This document shows positions 1 through 16,000 of a DNA stretch of 62,000 bases, one piece after another (positions within the stretch are counted from its first letter, which is position 1; every line of letters begins with the position of its first letter). Origin of the DNA: Glandiceps talaboti. Its lineage: Eukaryota > Hemichordata > Enteropneusta > Spengelidae. The notes under the pieces are model-generated. The model had not been told where the DNA came from. It did not search any database and worked only from the letters and a program-made list of their open reading frames with translations. The translations under genes and the position numbers were made by a program. The stretch lies in the NCBI RefSeq assembly GCF_964340395.1, contig NC_135568.1, positions 3,845,425-3,907,424 of the forward strand, read 5' to 3'.

Positions 1-267
1 TATTGTTGCTATAGAAACGTAAATTATTGCTTTTCGCCACCATTCGGCCTCGTTTTGGGGACACAAATACACCGGACCCAACTGTAAGAAAGAATTATAT
101 ACCTAGTAATACCATAACCAATTGTACGTTTCATTAATCCCTTCATTGCGTGTTTTCATTACTCCTTAATTCCCATTTCACCAAGGTATTAATCTAATAT
201 ATATTCTATATCTGAACCTTAGAAAACGGTATTTTATATTAAATTGTTAAAGTCACGTATGGGAGTA

Positions 268-285
268 TCTCTCTCTCTCTATCTC

Positions 286-349
<64 letters not shown>
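268..349. repeat. (CT)n microsatellite with a dispersed-repeat flank
   Basis: This is a nearly pure CT tract. Its right flank (350-490) shares sequence with the right flank of the (CT)n tract at 3340-3472. Both continue with CACTCATTGACCC, then a TTGCTTCAC segment, then CCTTCCCATTGCTAGCCAA. The microsatellite therefore seems to be part of a dispersed repeat. Confidence 0.85.
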
Positions 350-355
<6 letters not shown>

Positions 356-829
356 CACACTCATTGACCCGCTTCTTGCGACTGTCCCCGGGGTCCTTGC
401 TTCACCATAGACTCTCCACCCAGTGGGTGAAGGGTTTATGTTTCACCCTATATACCCTTCCCATTGCTAGCCAAGAGACTGCTTTAACATACACCCACTA
501 TAAGATCATATCTATTACCTTCTACCAAATCATCTTGATTACTATTTTTGTCAGCTTCTTTACTTCCATCGTAGCTACTATCTGGTGCGTAGTCTGTCAG
601 TTTAATTCTTTCTTCATCGACGTCAGGCATGATTTATGTCAGTATGTTCTCAAATGACTGATATCTTCCACAGTCTGTTGGGATCAGTATAATGGTTACT
701 GGTCGTAACAAATAAACCATACATTCGACAGACGATATTCTCACAGTTTTGGAACATTGTACATGTTTTTTATGATGTGAAATTTCAATTCATGAATGCT
801 ATGAATTAATGTTTATGTAAGAATGTAAG

Positions 830-841
830 GTGCGCGCGCGC

Positions 842-933
<92 letters not shown>

Positions 934-1014
934 TATCTGTATGTCCGCCTGTCTGTCTGTCTGTCTGTCTGTCTGTCGGTCGGTGTGTCTGTCGGCGTGT
1001 GTGTGTGTGTGTGT

Positions 1015-1091
<77 letters not shown>
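830..1091. repeat. compound microsatellite (GC)(TC)(TA)(TGTC)(GT)(TC)
   Basis: Consecutive pure tracts of different motifs abut each other: short (GC)n, (TC)n to about 907, (TA)n to about 933, a TGTC/TCGG block, (GT)n, then (TC)n to 1090. Confidence 0.9.
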
Positions 1092-1094
<3 letters not shown>

Positions 1095-1472
1095 TACACT
1101 GCTTCGTAATAATCTGAAATCCACTGTTTTTGATGATAACAAAATGACTTCCAGTTGACCATATGTCCTGGAACAGCTGATACAATGCAATAGAAGAGAA
1201 GTGATCTTCAGTAATCTAATTAACTCATTGTATATAAGCGGGCCAAGTTCAGGGGCTAACGCGAGACTAAAGACAAAAGAACTATAATATTGAAAGTGAG
1301 ACTGCTGGTAGAGGATGACTTATGATATCAAAACAGAATTAATGAAACACATCTCTAAAGAATAAATTAATATTAATAAGTTCCATGTCAAAGATGTACA
1401 GGTACATGAAGTGGATGTGAGAATTAATCCAATCAGAAGTCTTGAAATAACTCAAAGCATACCGTGTTTAGT

Positions 1473-1583
1473 TTATGTATGTATGTATGTATGTATGTAT
1501 GTATGTATGTATGTATGTATGTATGTATGTATGTATGTATGTATGTATGTATGTATGTATGTATGTATGTATTTATGTGTATG

Positions 1584-1615
<32 letters not shown>

Positions 1616-1692
1616 GGTATGTATGTATGTATGTATGTATGGATGGATGGATGTATGTATGTATGTGTGAATGTGTGTATGTGTGTGTGTGA
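1473..1692. repeat. (TATG)n microsatellite with GT and GGAT variants
   Basis: Tandem TATG runs for about 100 bp, then a (GT)n block, then more TATG interrupted by GGAT units and TG-rich variants. No gene is suggested. Confidence 0.9.
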
Positions 1693-2082
1693 CACTAGGG
1701 ATTAATATTGTATGAACTTAAGTGAACAAATTACATTTTTTTTCAACTTTCTGTCTGTGTCATTTGTCTATATGTCTAGCAATCATTATTACATTTCAAC
1801 ACAAATAAACGTCAATTTGCATTTTAATATCATCTTCAAATCGATTTTAATAGCATCCAACATATTTGACGAAGGTCTGTGTGATCGTTAAATGGTTTGA
1901 ACACGAGGTATCCCAACTATGTTGATTGGATATCAACGTATATATAACGACGTTACTGACAGTAATAACGTCTGTACATATGGTCTAGTTCTCTTTTACT
2001 GAAATAGTGATATTTTTTCTATGCGAATACAATATTTTGTGATTACCAATATGTTATATTGGTCAATTTTGAACAAATCCTA

Positions 2083-2292
<210 letters not shown>

Positions 2293-3310
2293 TCCTGCAT
2301 GCATGCCTACCCACGAGTATGTCTGTCAGACAGATCAACAGATAGATAAAAAAATAATCTAGCGAATTTTGATTTCCCTAGCACTGTATAAAAGTTGCAA
2401 GCATCAACCAAACAGTCGTTTCCCGAAGGCAATATTGAAAATGATTGACATCTGCCTTTTACGAAAAGGTTATAATTATCGAGTTTTACTTTGAACATAT
2501 TCAAGTATTCGTACGGATATTTTGTCTTGTTTTCAGGGTTGCTTTGTGTTATATCTATATATGACGGGGTTAAAACTCAGTGGTCGTCTCACTTTGTTGG
2601 CCACTTATGGAGAACTAAGTAAAGTGCTGGCCTGTTTATCTTATAATACACTGGTGAAAACTCATGGGGCGATATACACGATCAGAGTAGCAGCAATCAA
2701 ATTACTCTCTTTTACAGAATGGGGTATGATATGCAAGTCATACAGACCACAAGTAGACAATATACACGGCTTGTGTTCGATGTCACATACTTTTTTATCC
2801 GGCTAATTATAGTATGTCGATATAATACACACTTTTATTTCATGTTAACATTTAATTTATTTCATTGAAATTCAAATAAACAAATTCCTAATTATTTTTG
2901 TTAATTTTGTATGGCTTGCAATAAAGTGTGGTCAGTCAATTCTATCCCCTTTTTATGTTACCATGGTAACTCATATCTAACGATACCATATTGATATTCT
3001 ATATTTGTGAGGTCATACCACACGGTATCAGTGAGTGATTTTATGAACGATTTTATATGACTAATTCCCAGTTTTGCAAACATGACATACTGATTTTTTG
3101 AATATCACTTAGCATATATTCCAGTGATTAAATATATCGCTATATCGTTAAACATGTGTGTATATTTGTATAAATTTATAATCAGGCCAACTAAATTTCG
3201 ACAGCATTTCGACATGAAAAGACTGGTAATGTACTTTTATTTTTGGTGGATTTAGTCTTTCTTGTTGACTTTCATATTAAATTCTCCCCATCTTACTCGC
3301 ATCTTGAATG

Positions 3311-3475
<165 letters not shown>

Positions 3476-4030
3476 CTTGTTTCCCACTCATTGACCCCTC
3501 TTTGCGTCTGTACCTTGCTTCACACTGTATAGCCTTCCCATTGCTAGCCAATAGACTGGTGTGTATTGTACACTTAGATTCATTGTTAGGTCGTGAATGA
3601 GGGTGAATGCAAAATCCCGTCATCTTGCCATGGCTTACTGTCCTAATACTAAACCATCCCCTTATACCTCCATGTACTAACCGACCGGAAGTATTTTTAG
3701 AATCTTTTTACGTCCTCAGTTTTGCTGAAATAAGGTGTGAATGGATAAGCCCGCATGTTCTGAGCCACCATAGATGATTTCAGAGAGAGAAAATTGTAAA
3801 CTTTTAGTGTAAATATATTGTCAAACCCCCTCTCGGCAACCATTTACAATAACAACAATGTCAAGACTGTGTCATCGGCGTCAACGAATTGTTCCAAGTG
3901 TTAAAACTGTTTATGTAACGTTTACTTATTAAGGGCACAAACAAATAATGCTTTGTTTACAAAACAAACATTCCAGTTTGGCAGATAAATGATCTATATG
4001 GACATCGTTGTAATTGTGAAAGAAACAGAT

Positions 4031-4063
4031 ACAGTCGAGTCGAGTCGAGTCGAGTCAAGTCGA
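4031..4063. repeat. (GTCGA)n short pentamer array
   Basis: About six copies of a GTCGA pentamer, one with an A variant. Confidence 0.7.
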
Positions 4064-4172
4064 GGTCACAGTCGAGTGTGGGTTGTGAAATTTCACATTT
4101 GAACAATCCCGTAACTAAAATTTATAATTATTCGACTTGAAGTATTAAAATTAGTATGTTATTACATTATGG

Positions 4173-4315
<143 letters not shown>

Positions 4316-4498
4316 GTGGGCTAAATGGATCAGGAAAATATCAACGGTGTTAGATTAGGCAAATATTAACCGTTCTCCATGAAATTGTGGGATTCATTGC
4401 TGTTGATATCTGTCGAGCGCTACTCATAGGAACCGATTTGAGTTCGTCTCTATTGAAGTTGTCGTTATGCCATATGCTAGTTTTTACCTAACAAAATA

Positions 4499-4500
4499 TG

Positions 4501-4584
<84 letters not shown>
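4499..4584. repeat. (AT)n microsatellite, second block
   Basis: About 85 bp of AT dinucleotide with one interruption (TACATA near 4514), some 190 bp from the first block. Confidence 0.95.
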
Positions 4585-4590
<6 letters not shown>

Positions 4591-6539
4591 CTTTGCCTTT
4601 TCAATCTCATGATATCACAAGCCCACAAAAGTAAGTCCGCAATTCACTATTCTATGTTGGTCTGGGGTTCCTTCATGTAAACTATTCACTGTGTATACAT
4701 TTTTCGTCATTTGTGTACAAATAAAAGTCTCGGTTCTCTTATAATAGGACAATGTCGGATTATTGCTCTTTTCCCGTCCCTCCAAGTCATTCCAACCGGA
4801 CTGACATGTAAACTATGACAAATTCATTTCAATTTTGTCAACCATTATTTGTAACTGATCGGTGTGCCCACAACAATGCTATATAGATCTACATAACTAA
4901 GTGTCACGAATAATAACCGATTATAGATCGATACCGCGATATCGTCACCACCTTGGTCCGGTCCATAGTTATGAATCTAACAAACTATTGAATAATCTGT
5001 ATTTTTATGTGAATAACTCACAATGGCTGTCATTTTATCACAAATAAGTCAACCACATAACAAACAAAACCCAATGCTAAATACATACTGACAAAATTAT
5101 CATAAAATGTGTCGAAACAAGTTTGCTTACTCACTTTCCATTCAATTTGATTTCAACCATCACTAATTAGTTTTCATAGAAAGTCGCTGACATATTGCTC
5201 AATTTTGGTATAAATATGGTGTATAAAAACACTAAAAATTGGTCTTCATTTAGTCACACCCCCATCTTCTGTTGTGGTCACCAACGATGCAAACTTAGAA
5301 GGAATTTATAATTGGTGTGCAATATTTTTGTCAATTTATTTTAAAAATGACATGTAATGTACTTATAATAGAGACATGATTGGTTAGAGTGACAGGGTGG
5401 TTTCACTACTAGTGTTCAAGTGAACGAATTGGACACTTGAAAAAAAAATACATCTGTCAATTGTAGATCAGTAAAATAATTCGCAATTTTCAAATACGAA
5501 TTATATGGAATGACGCCATTAAAGCGATATTTTCCAAAGCGATGACGCGTGATGCCATTGCGCGTTTTTCTTTTAGTATTAAGCTTCGGACAGTATTAGT
5601 ATGTTTAATAAATTCAACCACTATGTAGAGTATTTTGTTGAATACTTTGGGCAATATTGTGAAATATAATGAAATATTCAAATACTTACCGCAACTTTCA
5701 TAATCATTGATTGTGATCTCTTAAGTACTAGATAAACATAATTTGACATGATGATACCATCAACACTTTACAACAGTGAACAAAGTCAACTTACCACATC
5801 GCATGGATTTATCTCAGTTGTGAATATGAGTCGGTGATTCTTCTTTTAAACAACCACGAAAATCACAAGTATATCTCCAGATAATAATTATTCCAGTGGT
5901 AAAAGAGCTATGTACACTATGAATCATACAGGATGGTCGTTAAAAATCTGTCATGTGGATAGAATTCAGCTGCGGCTGTCGTACGTCGTGATATTAGGGA
6001 CGGTACCCTCAGCTCTAAGAATTTTCGTGTTATTAATAAAACAAACAAATAAATAAATAAATAAACACGTAATTTTTAAGTAGGGTAGAACGCTGAGCGA
6101 GAACAAATCATTACCAAGCTGCTATGGAAATAAGACCTGGGCTGATATTTAGCCATCGTGATATGCATATCATTAATATTATTACCCAATCAACAAGTGG
6201 TTCGTGGTTTGATGGAATGTTGATAACATATGGAATGCAGAGATGGATAGGTAGAGTTGTCTTTTAATGACAGACTTCGTGACACTAGTTCTGCATGCCG
6301 TGACCTATCGAAGACAATGTTTGGTATTTGGTCTAGCCCAACCCCATTACATGTATAAATTTTAAAATTAGCAAAAATTGTACCTTCCGTGAGAAAGGGG
6401 CAGATACATTTCCAGAGAAAGAGGAGATAGAAGGGTTACTATTTGTAAGATAAAATTAATTAAGTATGTACACCATGGAGTAAGTCTGTAAGAACATTCC
6501 CTTATCTGTACGCTTACACACAGACAGACGTACATATGT

Positions 6540-6842
<303 letters not shown>

Positions 6843-7710
6843 CGGACCCACTCCCACAGGAAGGCGAACAGGGAATGTTCAAATGGGATGCTTTTTAAGA
6901 ATTTGTAACGATTGCTCAGTACGGTGTTCACATATCAAATGAGTCTGATTCAAGGGATAGATTATGAGTTACATATCAGCAAGTTGTCCATGGCAACTGA
7001 ACTTTACCTTGAGCCTGAAGGGTTACCGGAATGTCTTTAGTTGACATGCTATAAATAGTAACGTCACACCTAGTTATGTCATTGCCAGGCCCATGTGTAT
7101 AAACAAAAAGTTATCGTCTCAAATTAAATGAATGCGTTCATCTAGGGTTAACTTTTGATTGGTATTGACTTCTACAATATACAAGTTAGGGCCTTTATAT
7201 CTTCTTACGTAATTTCCAAACTCAACCCGTTACTATCAAGACATGGTTTCCAAGTTCTTTTGGTCGTGCGTGATACTGTAGTTGGACTGATCCCTGTTTA
7301 TTTAACAACCTCATCCTTTTTAGATATCTGAACTACTTGCGTTCTGTCCTCGAGGAAAAAATAAAGTCGCCTTAAAAAAATTAAAAAAAAAGAGCGAGAG
7401 AGAAAAAAAGTGGCCTAAAACTTTATTTCAAGAAAATCAGAATAGCCAATTGTTATAAATTTCTTGAATACTTACTAAAAGCACGGTAGCAGAAAATAAA
7501 GTAAATTTTCCAATATTGCAATGTTGAAATAAAAAATATATTGGCCGATATTACGATATTACAAATATTCATCGGAAAATGTAAAATAAATTTGGCAGGT
7601 GAGAAATGTCTAAAATTGATGACTCGGTTTGGTAATACTAGAATTATGTACTTCACGTTATTTCATTTTCAGTCATTATGACAAGTTAGTCGTGGGCATG
7701 TATTTTATTT

Positions 7711-7825
<115 letters not shown>

Positions 7826-7849
7826 CTGCCATTGAGGGCGCTATCCAAC

Positions 7850-10800
7850 ATGGCGGTCAGCAGAGCAGGGTCATGTGCAGGTGTATGGATATTTCGGGTT
7901 ACTGAAATACAGTGTAGAAGCAGGTGGGTAACTGTTGATAAAGATCTTACAATTAATTCAGAGAATGAGTGGGGATAAAAATCAAACAATTTCTAAAAGT
8001 GAAATCTTCAAAATTGTGAAGAGTCGAATTAGTTCCGTGCAGACTGGCCATGGCCATGGTCCAGACATTGAAATTCACTTGTCCTAAGATGAACTTGAAG
8101 AGTGACAAGTTATTGCTTGTGGCGATTTACGCGATGTCTACAACTATTCTTCAAAAAAGGGGTTTCTCTGGTGTAGAAATCTCTTGATACTTGTTTCGGT
8201 GTACAATATGTAAACATACTACATGTACGAATAGACAGAGGTATACCCTGTGTAAGTGTAAAACCATACACATATGCACATCAACTATCATATGAGTATG
8301 CCAGACGTGACAAGGGGGAGGGGGGGGGGGGGGTGGTGGGGGGTGGGTGGGTGGGGGGGTGGTCATTCAGAGTCTACGCCATATCTCGCTAACTCGATTA
8401 AAAATGTATTTATTGTAGTCATTTCAAAGTTTTCTTGAATGCATAATTACCACAAATAATTAAAGAAAACTTTGAAATCAATGCAAAAACAAAATGAAAT
8501 TGAAAGGTTATTTTTTAAAATAAAAAATAATGTGTCTCACTCTCAATAAAAATGTAGAACATATTTGGAAAAATTATCCAAATTAGTACAGTCTTGAATA
8601 CATGTTGTTAACCGTTCTGCGTTTATTAAATGGGTAGATGTTAAATATCTTGAGGCACAGGCATGGAGTGAAACATTTTAGCCAAAAAATATTGTTTCCT
8701 TGCATTCACGTTTTTACTTGTTCCAAACTCAGAGCATAAATAATTTACATAATATATTTGGGACTAAATCACTCGGTCTTCAGCTGTTGTTGTATATGGT
8801 TCAATAACAGCGCCCTCCTGTGGTCATAGAACTTCACCACCACTGAACTGTATATTATATAACAGCTGAAAAAGGACAAGTGCAGACTGCATGGGCTGGA
8901 CAAATACAAAAAAAAAAGACTGACACGAAGGTATCTAAGTGATGTATGCACTGATCAGAAACAATTTTTTTTTGGCCTTAGTGCAATTATATTCTGTAAC
9001 ATTCCACCATTTGATAATTAAATCATAAGATATGAACACTTCTAAGGCCTTTTTACATAATAGCTCACATTCAGAAACACATTTCAAGTTCATGTCCAAT
9101 TAAAGAGGCTGTAAATCTGTTTTTATCGAACCATGAAATGTACTACACATCTCCTAGTTCCAACATGCTGGGCCAGTTCTCATTAAAACCCAATTCAGCT
9201 CTCTGTTTCTCACAAGTTTATCTTGTTCATACTAGCCTGTTGCTGGGTAATAGAAAGCACAGCTTCCAAGTTATTTGAAATCTGAAATATTCTCTTAGCC
9301 TTCTTTGTCTCTCTTGCTTAGTCCAATTACAAGATACAGTGTACCAGCAAGATGTACTTGTTATGCACTTTATAGTAATGATGCCAAGAAGGAGAAACCG
9401 ACAGGAAAGCTATCACAGTGGTTCAGCATTCAATATGAAAAGTATGAAACTGTCTACCTCAATGCTCTCAGGAGATTTCCATTTTTATATAAAGTGACTA
9501 CAGTATTTGTAAAAGGTAAGATTTTTAATGATACTGATGAAAATTACGACTCTGCTAGACAGAGTGAAACATTTTATGGAAGCGATTCCCAAATCTTTTC
9601 CAACATCACGTAAGCATTGTTAGGGATGTACTACAACAGACAAATGTGTCTCGGAAGAGATGAGATGTCAGTGAAAATGTGGGATTTGCTTCATAGAAGT
9701 CTGTTGACCTCTGTGAGTAGAAATTCTCATTAGTGACTATGAACCCAGAGTCCATGAAGATCAATCAATCAAAGAGATTTATATAGTGCCAAACTCCACT
9801 ACGTAGCAATGAGAGATTCATTCTTGCATCTTCTAGATGTTATGTGGTATGATGTAAAGAAAATGTTTTTTACCATATTTTTGTTAACTAGTGTCTTGTA
9901 CCTCATTGTGGTAGAAGTTTAAACAACTTGAAGTCGTAGAATTTTGAACAAAGTTATGTTCATCAATTACCAATGCATAAAATATCAAATACTTCCAACT
10001 GAAAACCCTCTTCATCAGGAAATGAAGCCATGACTCAAAAAAGGTTGTGACCTCAAACCTAAGGTGGTGTCATTAGTAGTAGTAGTTCGCTTGGTCTCCT
10101 CTAGTCTATCAGCTAGCCCTCGGATGTTCTTCCGATAAAATACGACATACAGCCGAACAACGCTATCGAGGATGGAACATCCGAGGTCTAGCGAATGTCA
10201 TCAGGATATAAATAACTGCCAATCAGAGAACCGTATTAGCGACAAGCACAAACAGAGGACAATAGCTAAATTTTCATGCATATTCATCTTAAGGAGGGGC
10301 TTGTATAAATAACCACCAATGCGTTAACTGAAATGTGTGAATGACAACGTCTACACACTCATCAAACTCACAATTACCATAAACCGATAAGCCATAGTAA
10401 TGACGTAAATGTGTTTGTCAACACTAGCATGCAGAGATTCCCCGAGGTCATAGGTTATTGAATATATTAAAATATATATATGCATAGATGGCCCAACCCA
10501 CCGCTCAATGTAATCTCAATGGAATGTCCGGTCTGAAAATGACATTCGCTAGACTGTTCGGGCAGGCCCTCACATGCGAACTTCGTTCGCTTATAGTTAT
10601 AGCATCGAAAGAAAGCCCGAACGTCTAGCAGCAAGACTAGGTCTCCTCCTGCAGTAATGGTAGGAAACGGTCCTGTAGATGTAGAGTGGATTGTAACCTT
10701 TTTTGGGGTCATGGCCTCATTCCCAGATGATGATGGCTGTCAGTCATCACAATATTGAAAGTATCTGATTTGTATGTGTTGTGGAGTTCTGTCATAGAAT

Positions 10801-11057
10801 AATTGCATTGAGGGTGCTAGTACTTTGTTATAATGCACTGCATTTCAAAAGATTATCATGTTGTGAACTGTATAATTTGATAATTCTATAACAGGTACCA
10901 AGCAGTTTTATAGAGATGCTAAGGAAGGTTACCAAGTTAGGAAAAAGATTAGAAGTGGAACACCATATCCAGATCTGACATGGCAAGAAATGTATGCAGT
11001 TAGAAAAGTAGGAATATGACTAAAACAAAATCTGTTCAAAGTGATAGCCGATCTGCC

Positions 11058-11088
<31 letters not shown>

Positions 11089-11089
11089 A

Positions 11090-11134
<45 letters not shown>

Positions 11135-11934
11135 TTCTGTTCCTCTTTCTGGTCACCTACATGCCCGCCCCTACCTACCTCTGTCTGTCTGTCTGTGTCT
11201 GTGCCTGTGTCTGTGTCTGTGTCTGGGTGTGTCTGTGTCTGTGTCTGTGAGTGTACATGAGTGAATATATGGACATGTACATCTGTGAGTGTGTATGAAT
11301 ATATGTGTACATCTTAGTGAATGTACATTAACTAATGTGAATCACAAATAAGTATCTGTGTGTGAATGCATGTATGTGTACATCTGTGAGTGTATGTACA
11401 TTAGTGTGAGTGCATGTATGTGTACATCTGTGGGTGTGTGTACGTTAATGTGAATGCATGTATGTGTACATCTGTGAGTGTGTGTGACTGAAGAAAGTGA
11501 AGCTCTTCAAACTGTAATCATGAAACGTTTTGTGATTGTTCTCCATGAGATGTATTGTAAATGTAAATAAATTCTGTAGCAGTACAATATTAGTATGTAT
11601 TGTAGATGTACATGTAACTGGATTGCTAATTGATTCATTCTTTTCTTTGCTACAGTTGATAAAGGACGGAAGGAGAATACTGCCAACGTTGATTTTACTA
11701 TCAATGCCGATACCATTCTGGTTTTATGTCATACTACCATTACTGTAAGTAACAAGATATATAGTCCATTCTGGGTTTAATAAAATTTTCCATACTGTAA
11801 GTAAGAAGAGTGTTGTTCAGTTTGACTCTACCGAACAACGCAGGTTTTCCCCCGGGTACTCCGGTTTCCTCCTGCATTAACACTGAACCCTCATCCTGTT
11901 ATTGGGCAATGCCTGTTGGATGGTAAATAAATAA

Positions 11935-11999
<65 letters not shown>

Positions 12000-12983
12000 T
12001 AAGTAAATAAATAAATTTCAGTCTGTATAATAGTTTCCAACTTACTTTTTCTACAGGTATTTATTTCCAAGGTATCTTTTAACGCCTCAATTTTATCAAC
12101 CAGAACAAAGGGTTAAGTTCAGTCATATAAACCACTACAGAAAAGTACAACAACACGACATATTACTTAAATATCTAGATGAGAAATCATCTAAGTTATA
12201 TGATCCCAAGATGGCAGAAGATGTTAAAGTACTCTTTACAAAGGTAAGTTTAAAGGGGCTTGATTTTGAATAATTTCAGTGATTGGTATTTTTGTTATAC
12301 CATAGGTAGGATGGGTTTGGTATATTTCTGTGTCAAAGGTCATGTGCTCTGTGTCAAAGGTCATGTCGTAGTTATGTTCTTTTCAATTGATATTCAAGTA
12401 ATCTTTTATGGATTATTTTCCTGTTTAAGACTTTGTAATTCCAATGCCACAAAGCTACCGTATATTTCAATGGTACAGTTACAAGACTACTTGAGTATAC
12501 GTGATGGCATGTATTGTAGTTTGTATTATCATTTAGTAAATTTCACCACATAGTATTTTCAAACTAATTTATAAAGACAAATACTAAATACCTTGTAGCA
12601 CTCCTTCTTCCAAGAAAACTCCATATACAGACAGACATAGAAATACACACACACACCTGTATCATTGAAACCACACACACATACATAATGTACACTGACA
12701 TTCCAACACATGCATACATATGCTCAAACACGAATATTCAAACACAAATGCACATGTACACACACTCACATTCAAACCACAAATTCAAACACACATGCAC
12801 AAACGAACACATGTGCACGCACCCTGACATTCAAACACATGCATGTATGCATACATACAGTCAAACACAAACACAAGCACACATACACACACACACTCAC
12901 ATTCCAACATGAATATTCAAACATAAATGCACATGCACACACACTCACATTCAAACACATTCACCTCACACTAATATATGTGT

Positions 12984-13042
<59 letters not shown>

Positions 13043-16000
13043 TTAGTATATACATACAAACACACACACACAACACGCACACATACACGCCTACATACAA
13101 ACACACACACACATACACACACATACACACTAACACACACCTACATTCAAACATAAACAAACACTGGCAGAATCTCATAAAACACACATACTTGCACAAT
13201 TCACCTTATTACCTGTATTATCCTTGTGACACTCTTTTGAATCATACATGTATATTCTCTTGCATACAGATAAATTCAAGAAAGCAACCCAATGTTGACA
13301 ATCTTCTGGTGATAAGTGACTTATTTGCGGGAAGATTCTCCTTACGCTTTCTACCAAGAAGTCAGCTAGTGAGTAAAATCATTTCTTACTTTTTAAACAG
13401 GATTTCTCAGAAGTGCAGCAGAAACCACTATAGCTAGTTGAGGCTATGTTTATCCAATGCTGGATGAAGCCCTCCTACAGCAATTTCCATTCTCATCTGT
13501 CTCTTGCCATTCTACTCCATGTTGCCATATTCATGTATGTGGTTATTTCATCTCTCCACCTCCATTTTGTATTCCTCTTCTTTTTTCCCCAGTCCTTGGT
13601 TGCCATTCTGTGAATCTCTTGGCCCACCTGTTGTCTTGATTTCTAACTAAGTGCCTTGCCCATCTCCATTTCCTTTCCTTGATCTTCTCTATGATATCTC
13701 AGACTTTTGTATTTTGTCTTATGTGGGTGTGTCTGACTTTGTCACGTAATCATATACATGCACTCATGCAAATACATAAATACCCAAACTTGCACTCACA
13801 AGTTGTTAGGTTCTGTTATTATTACATATGTTTATCCAAAACAGCAAATTTCTGTAAAAATAATACCGGTGCATTCATGCAAATTTGTATACATAGAAAC
13901 AACAGCATGCTCATTTGCATATTTGTGTTACACTAGAGTTTTCAGTATCACACTGTAGTGCAAATACCAATAGTATGTACACACACCGATGCATTACATG
14001 TAGTAATGAATAAGATCTTACAGTCATAGTCAGTGTGCCCTCTAAGCCAATTTGACATGCCACTGACGCACACAATTTCTAGTGACACACCAAAATTTGG
14101 TGTTCCTCTATCTCTTACTATGTGGTGACTCACAAGAAATGCCAGTTTTTCTCATTTTGACTCACAACAACAAAATTTTTCTACCGTTAGAGGGCACACT
14201 GGTCATCGTTCTTGCTTTCAAATATACTACTGTCACCATTTTTAATTGTGATGTTAATACCTATATTTTATTGACAGGTTAATTTGTGTAAAGTATATTC
14301 TATGTGGCCATACCTCCAGCCAGCAAATTACCTTAGAAAGAGATTAAACAGCAATATCGGACAGATGCATTATATGGACATAGCTATACAGAAAGTAGGA
14401 CTTGATTCACTATCACTAGAAGATCTACAGAAGGTGAGTCTAACTTTGTCACCCCTAATATTGTAATAGTGTGGTCTATTCCTATTGTGGTCTTTTAGAT
14501 GGGTGATGTCATTATAGAGATGTAGGGTGAGTCTAACTTTGTCACCCCTAATATTGTAATAGTGTGGCCTATTCCTATTGTGGTCCCTTAGATGGGTGAT
14601 GTCATTATAGAGATGTAGGGTGAGTCTAACCTTGTCACCCCTAATATTGTAATAGTGTGGTCTATTCCTATTGTGGTCTTTTAGATGGGTGATGTCATTA
14701 TAGAGATGTAGGGTGAGTCTAACTTTGTTACCCCCTGATATTGCAATATGGTGCATCCCTATTGTATTCTGTTGGATGGGTGCTACCATTATAGAGATGT
14801 AGAATAAGTCCATCCTTGTCACCCCTGATATTGTAATAGTATCGTCTATTCCTATTGTATTCTCTTGCATGGAAGATGTTATTATAGAGATGTAGGATGA
14901 GTCTAACCTTGTAACCCTTGATATTGCAATAGTTTGGTCCATTCCCATTATACTCTGTTGGATGGGTTACGCCATTATAGACCTAGGGTTCAATAGAAGG
15001 CTCAGACCACTATAGAAAACAGATTATGTTAAGAAACGTTTCTACTCCCAAAATGTTTTGTCTTTATGCATCTTTTGACTTGTAGTGACAAGGCCCCTTA
15101 GGTCACTCATATTTTCCTTGGCTGATTTAAGATAAATGTTCTTTGTTATAGATTTGTTTTGAGCGAGGTCTAGATTCTACAGAAGCCAAGCGAGATGAAC
15201 TAACACAGTGGCTAGCAGACTGGATTCACATTTCAACTCATATAAGAGGTATGAAAATGACCAATCAACTATTGGCAAACTAAGGCCAAAAAAATATATA
15301 TATCTGGTTTGGTCAGCGCGCGCGTGCCCTGAATACCCTTTGTTTTCCGATAATTTTTGCTTTCCCGTTCCTTATTTATTCCTGATATCAGGAGAACAAG
15401 CAGCTGAAATATACCCTACATGCCAAGACTGCTTAAAACAAAGCCTAAACTGCTTCGAAGAAAAAGGAAGTTTTTCAAGAGATAAATATGATAGAACAGA
15501 GTATGTAAAGTGTCAAAAAAATGTATATTTACTAATTTGCAAAAAAAAAAAAATTAGGAAAAAAAAAAAATTCACGTCGTCGCACCACTTTAGAAAGTTT
15601 ACCCTGACCAGAACCAGATATTTTTTTGGGGGGCCTAACTTAGCACATAACTAAAACTAGTATTATTGCAATAATATGGGTGTTGATGTAATTACACTGT
15701 CTAACAGCAGGGTGGTATCTTTGATAGTGAGTTTTCCTCAAGTGGCTGCACATTCAATCTCATTCAGTTTTTACACTATTTACACTCAGGGTAGGGTGAC
15801 ATCTCTCTGATAGCAAATTTTCCTCAAGTGGTCACACATTCAACCTCATTCAGCACTAATACGAATGTTGGATTCTAAGATTTGACTCTAGGCACATTAC
15901 CATGGCAACACATTGCACCTGTTTCTCTGTATTTGTACAATTCTGCACTTCTTGCACTTGCAAGTTACCATGATAACACATTTAGAAACAAAAGTATATA

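Noticed and set aside
2522-2806. A 94-codon frame that is not low complexity
   Set aside because: The start is isolated, with no family resemblance, no splice partners and no composition shift from its surroundings.
14370-14948. A 192-codon minus-strand frame
   Set aside because: It is the reverse translation of the 93-bp minisatellite (93 is divisible by three).
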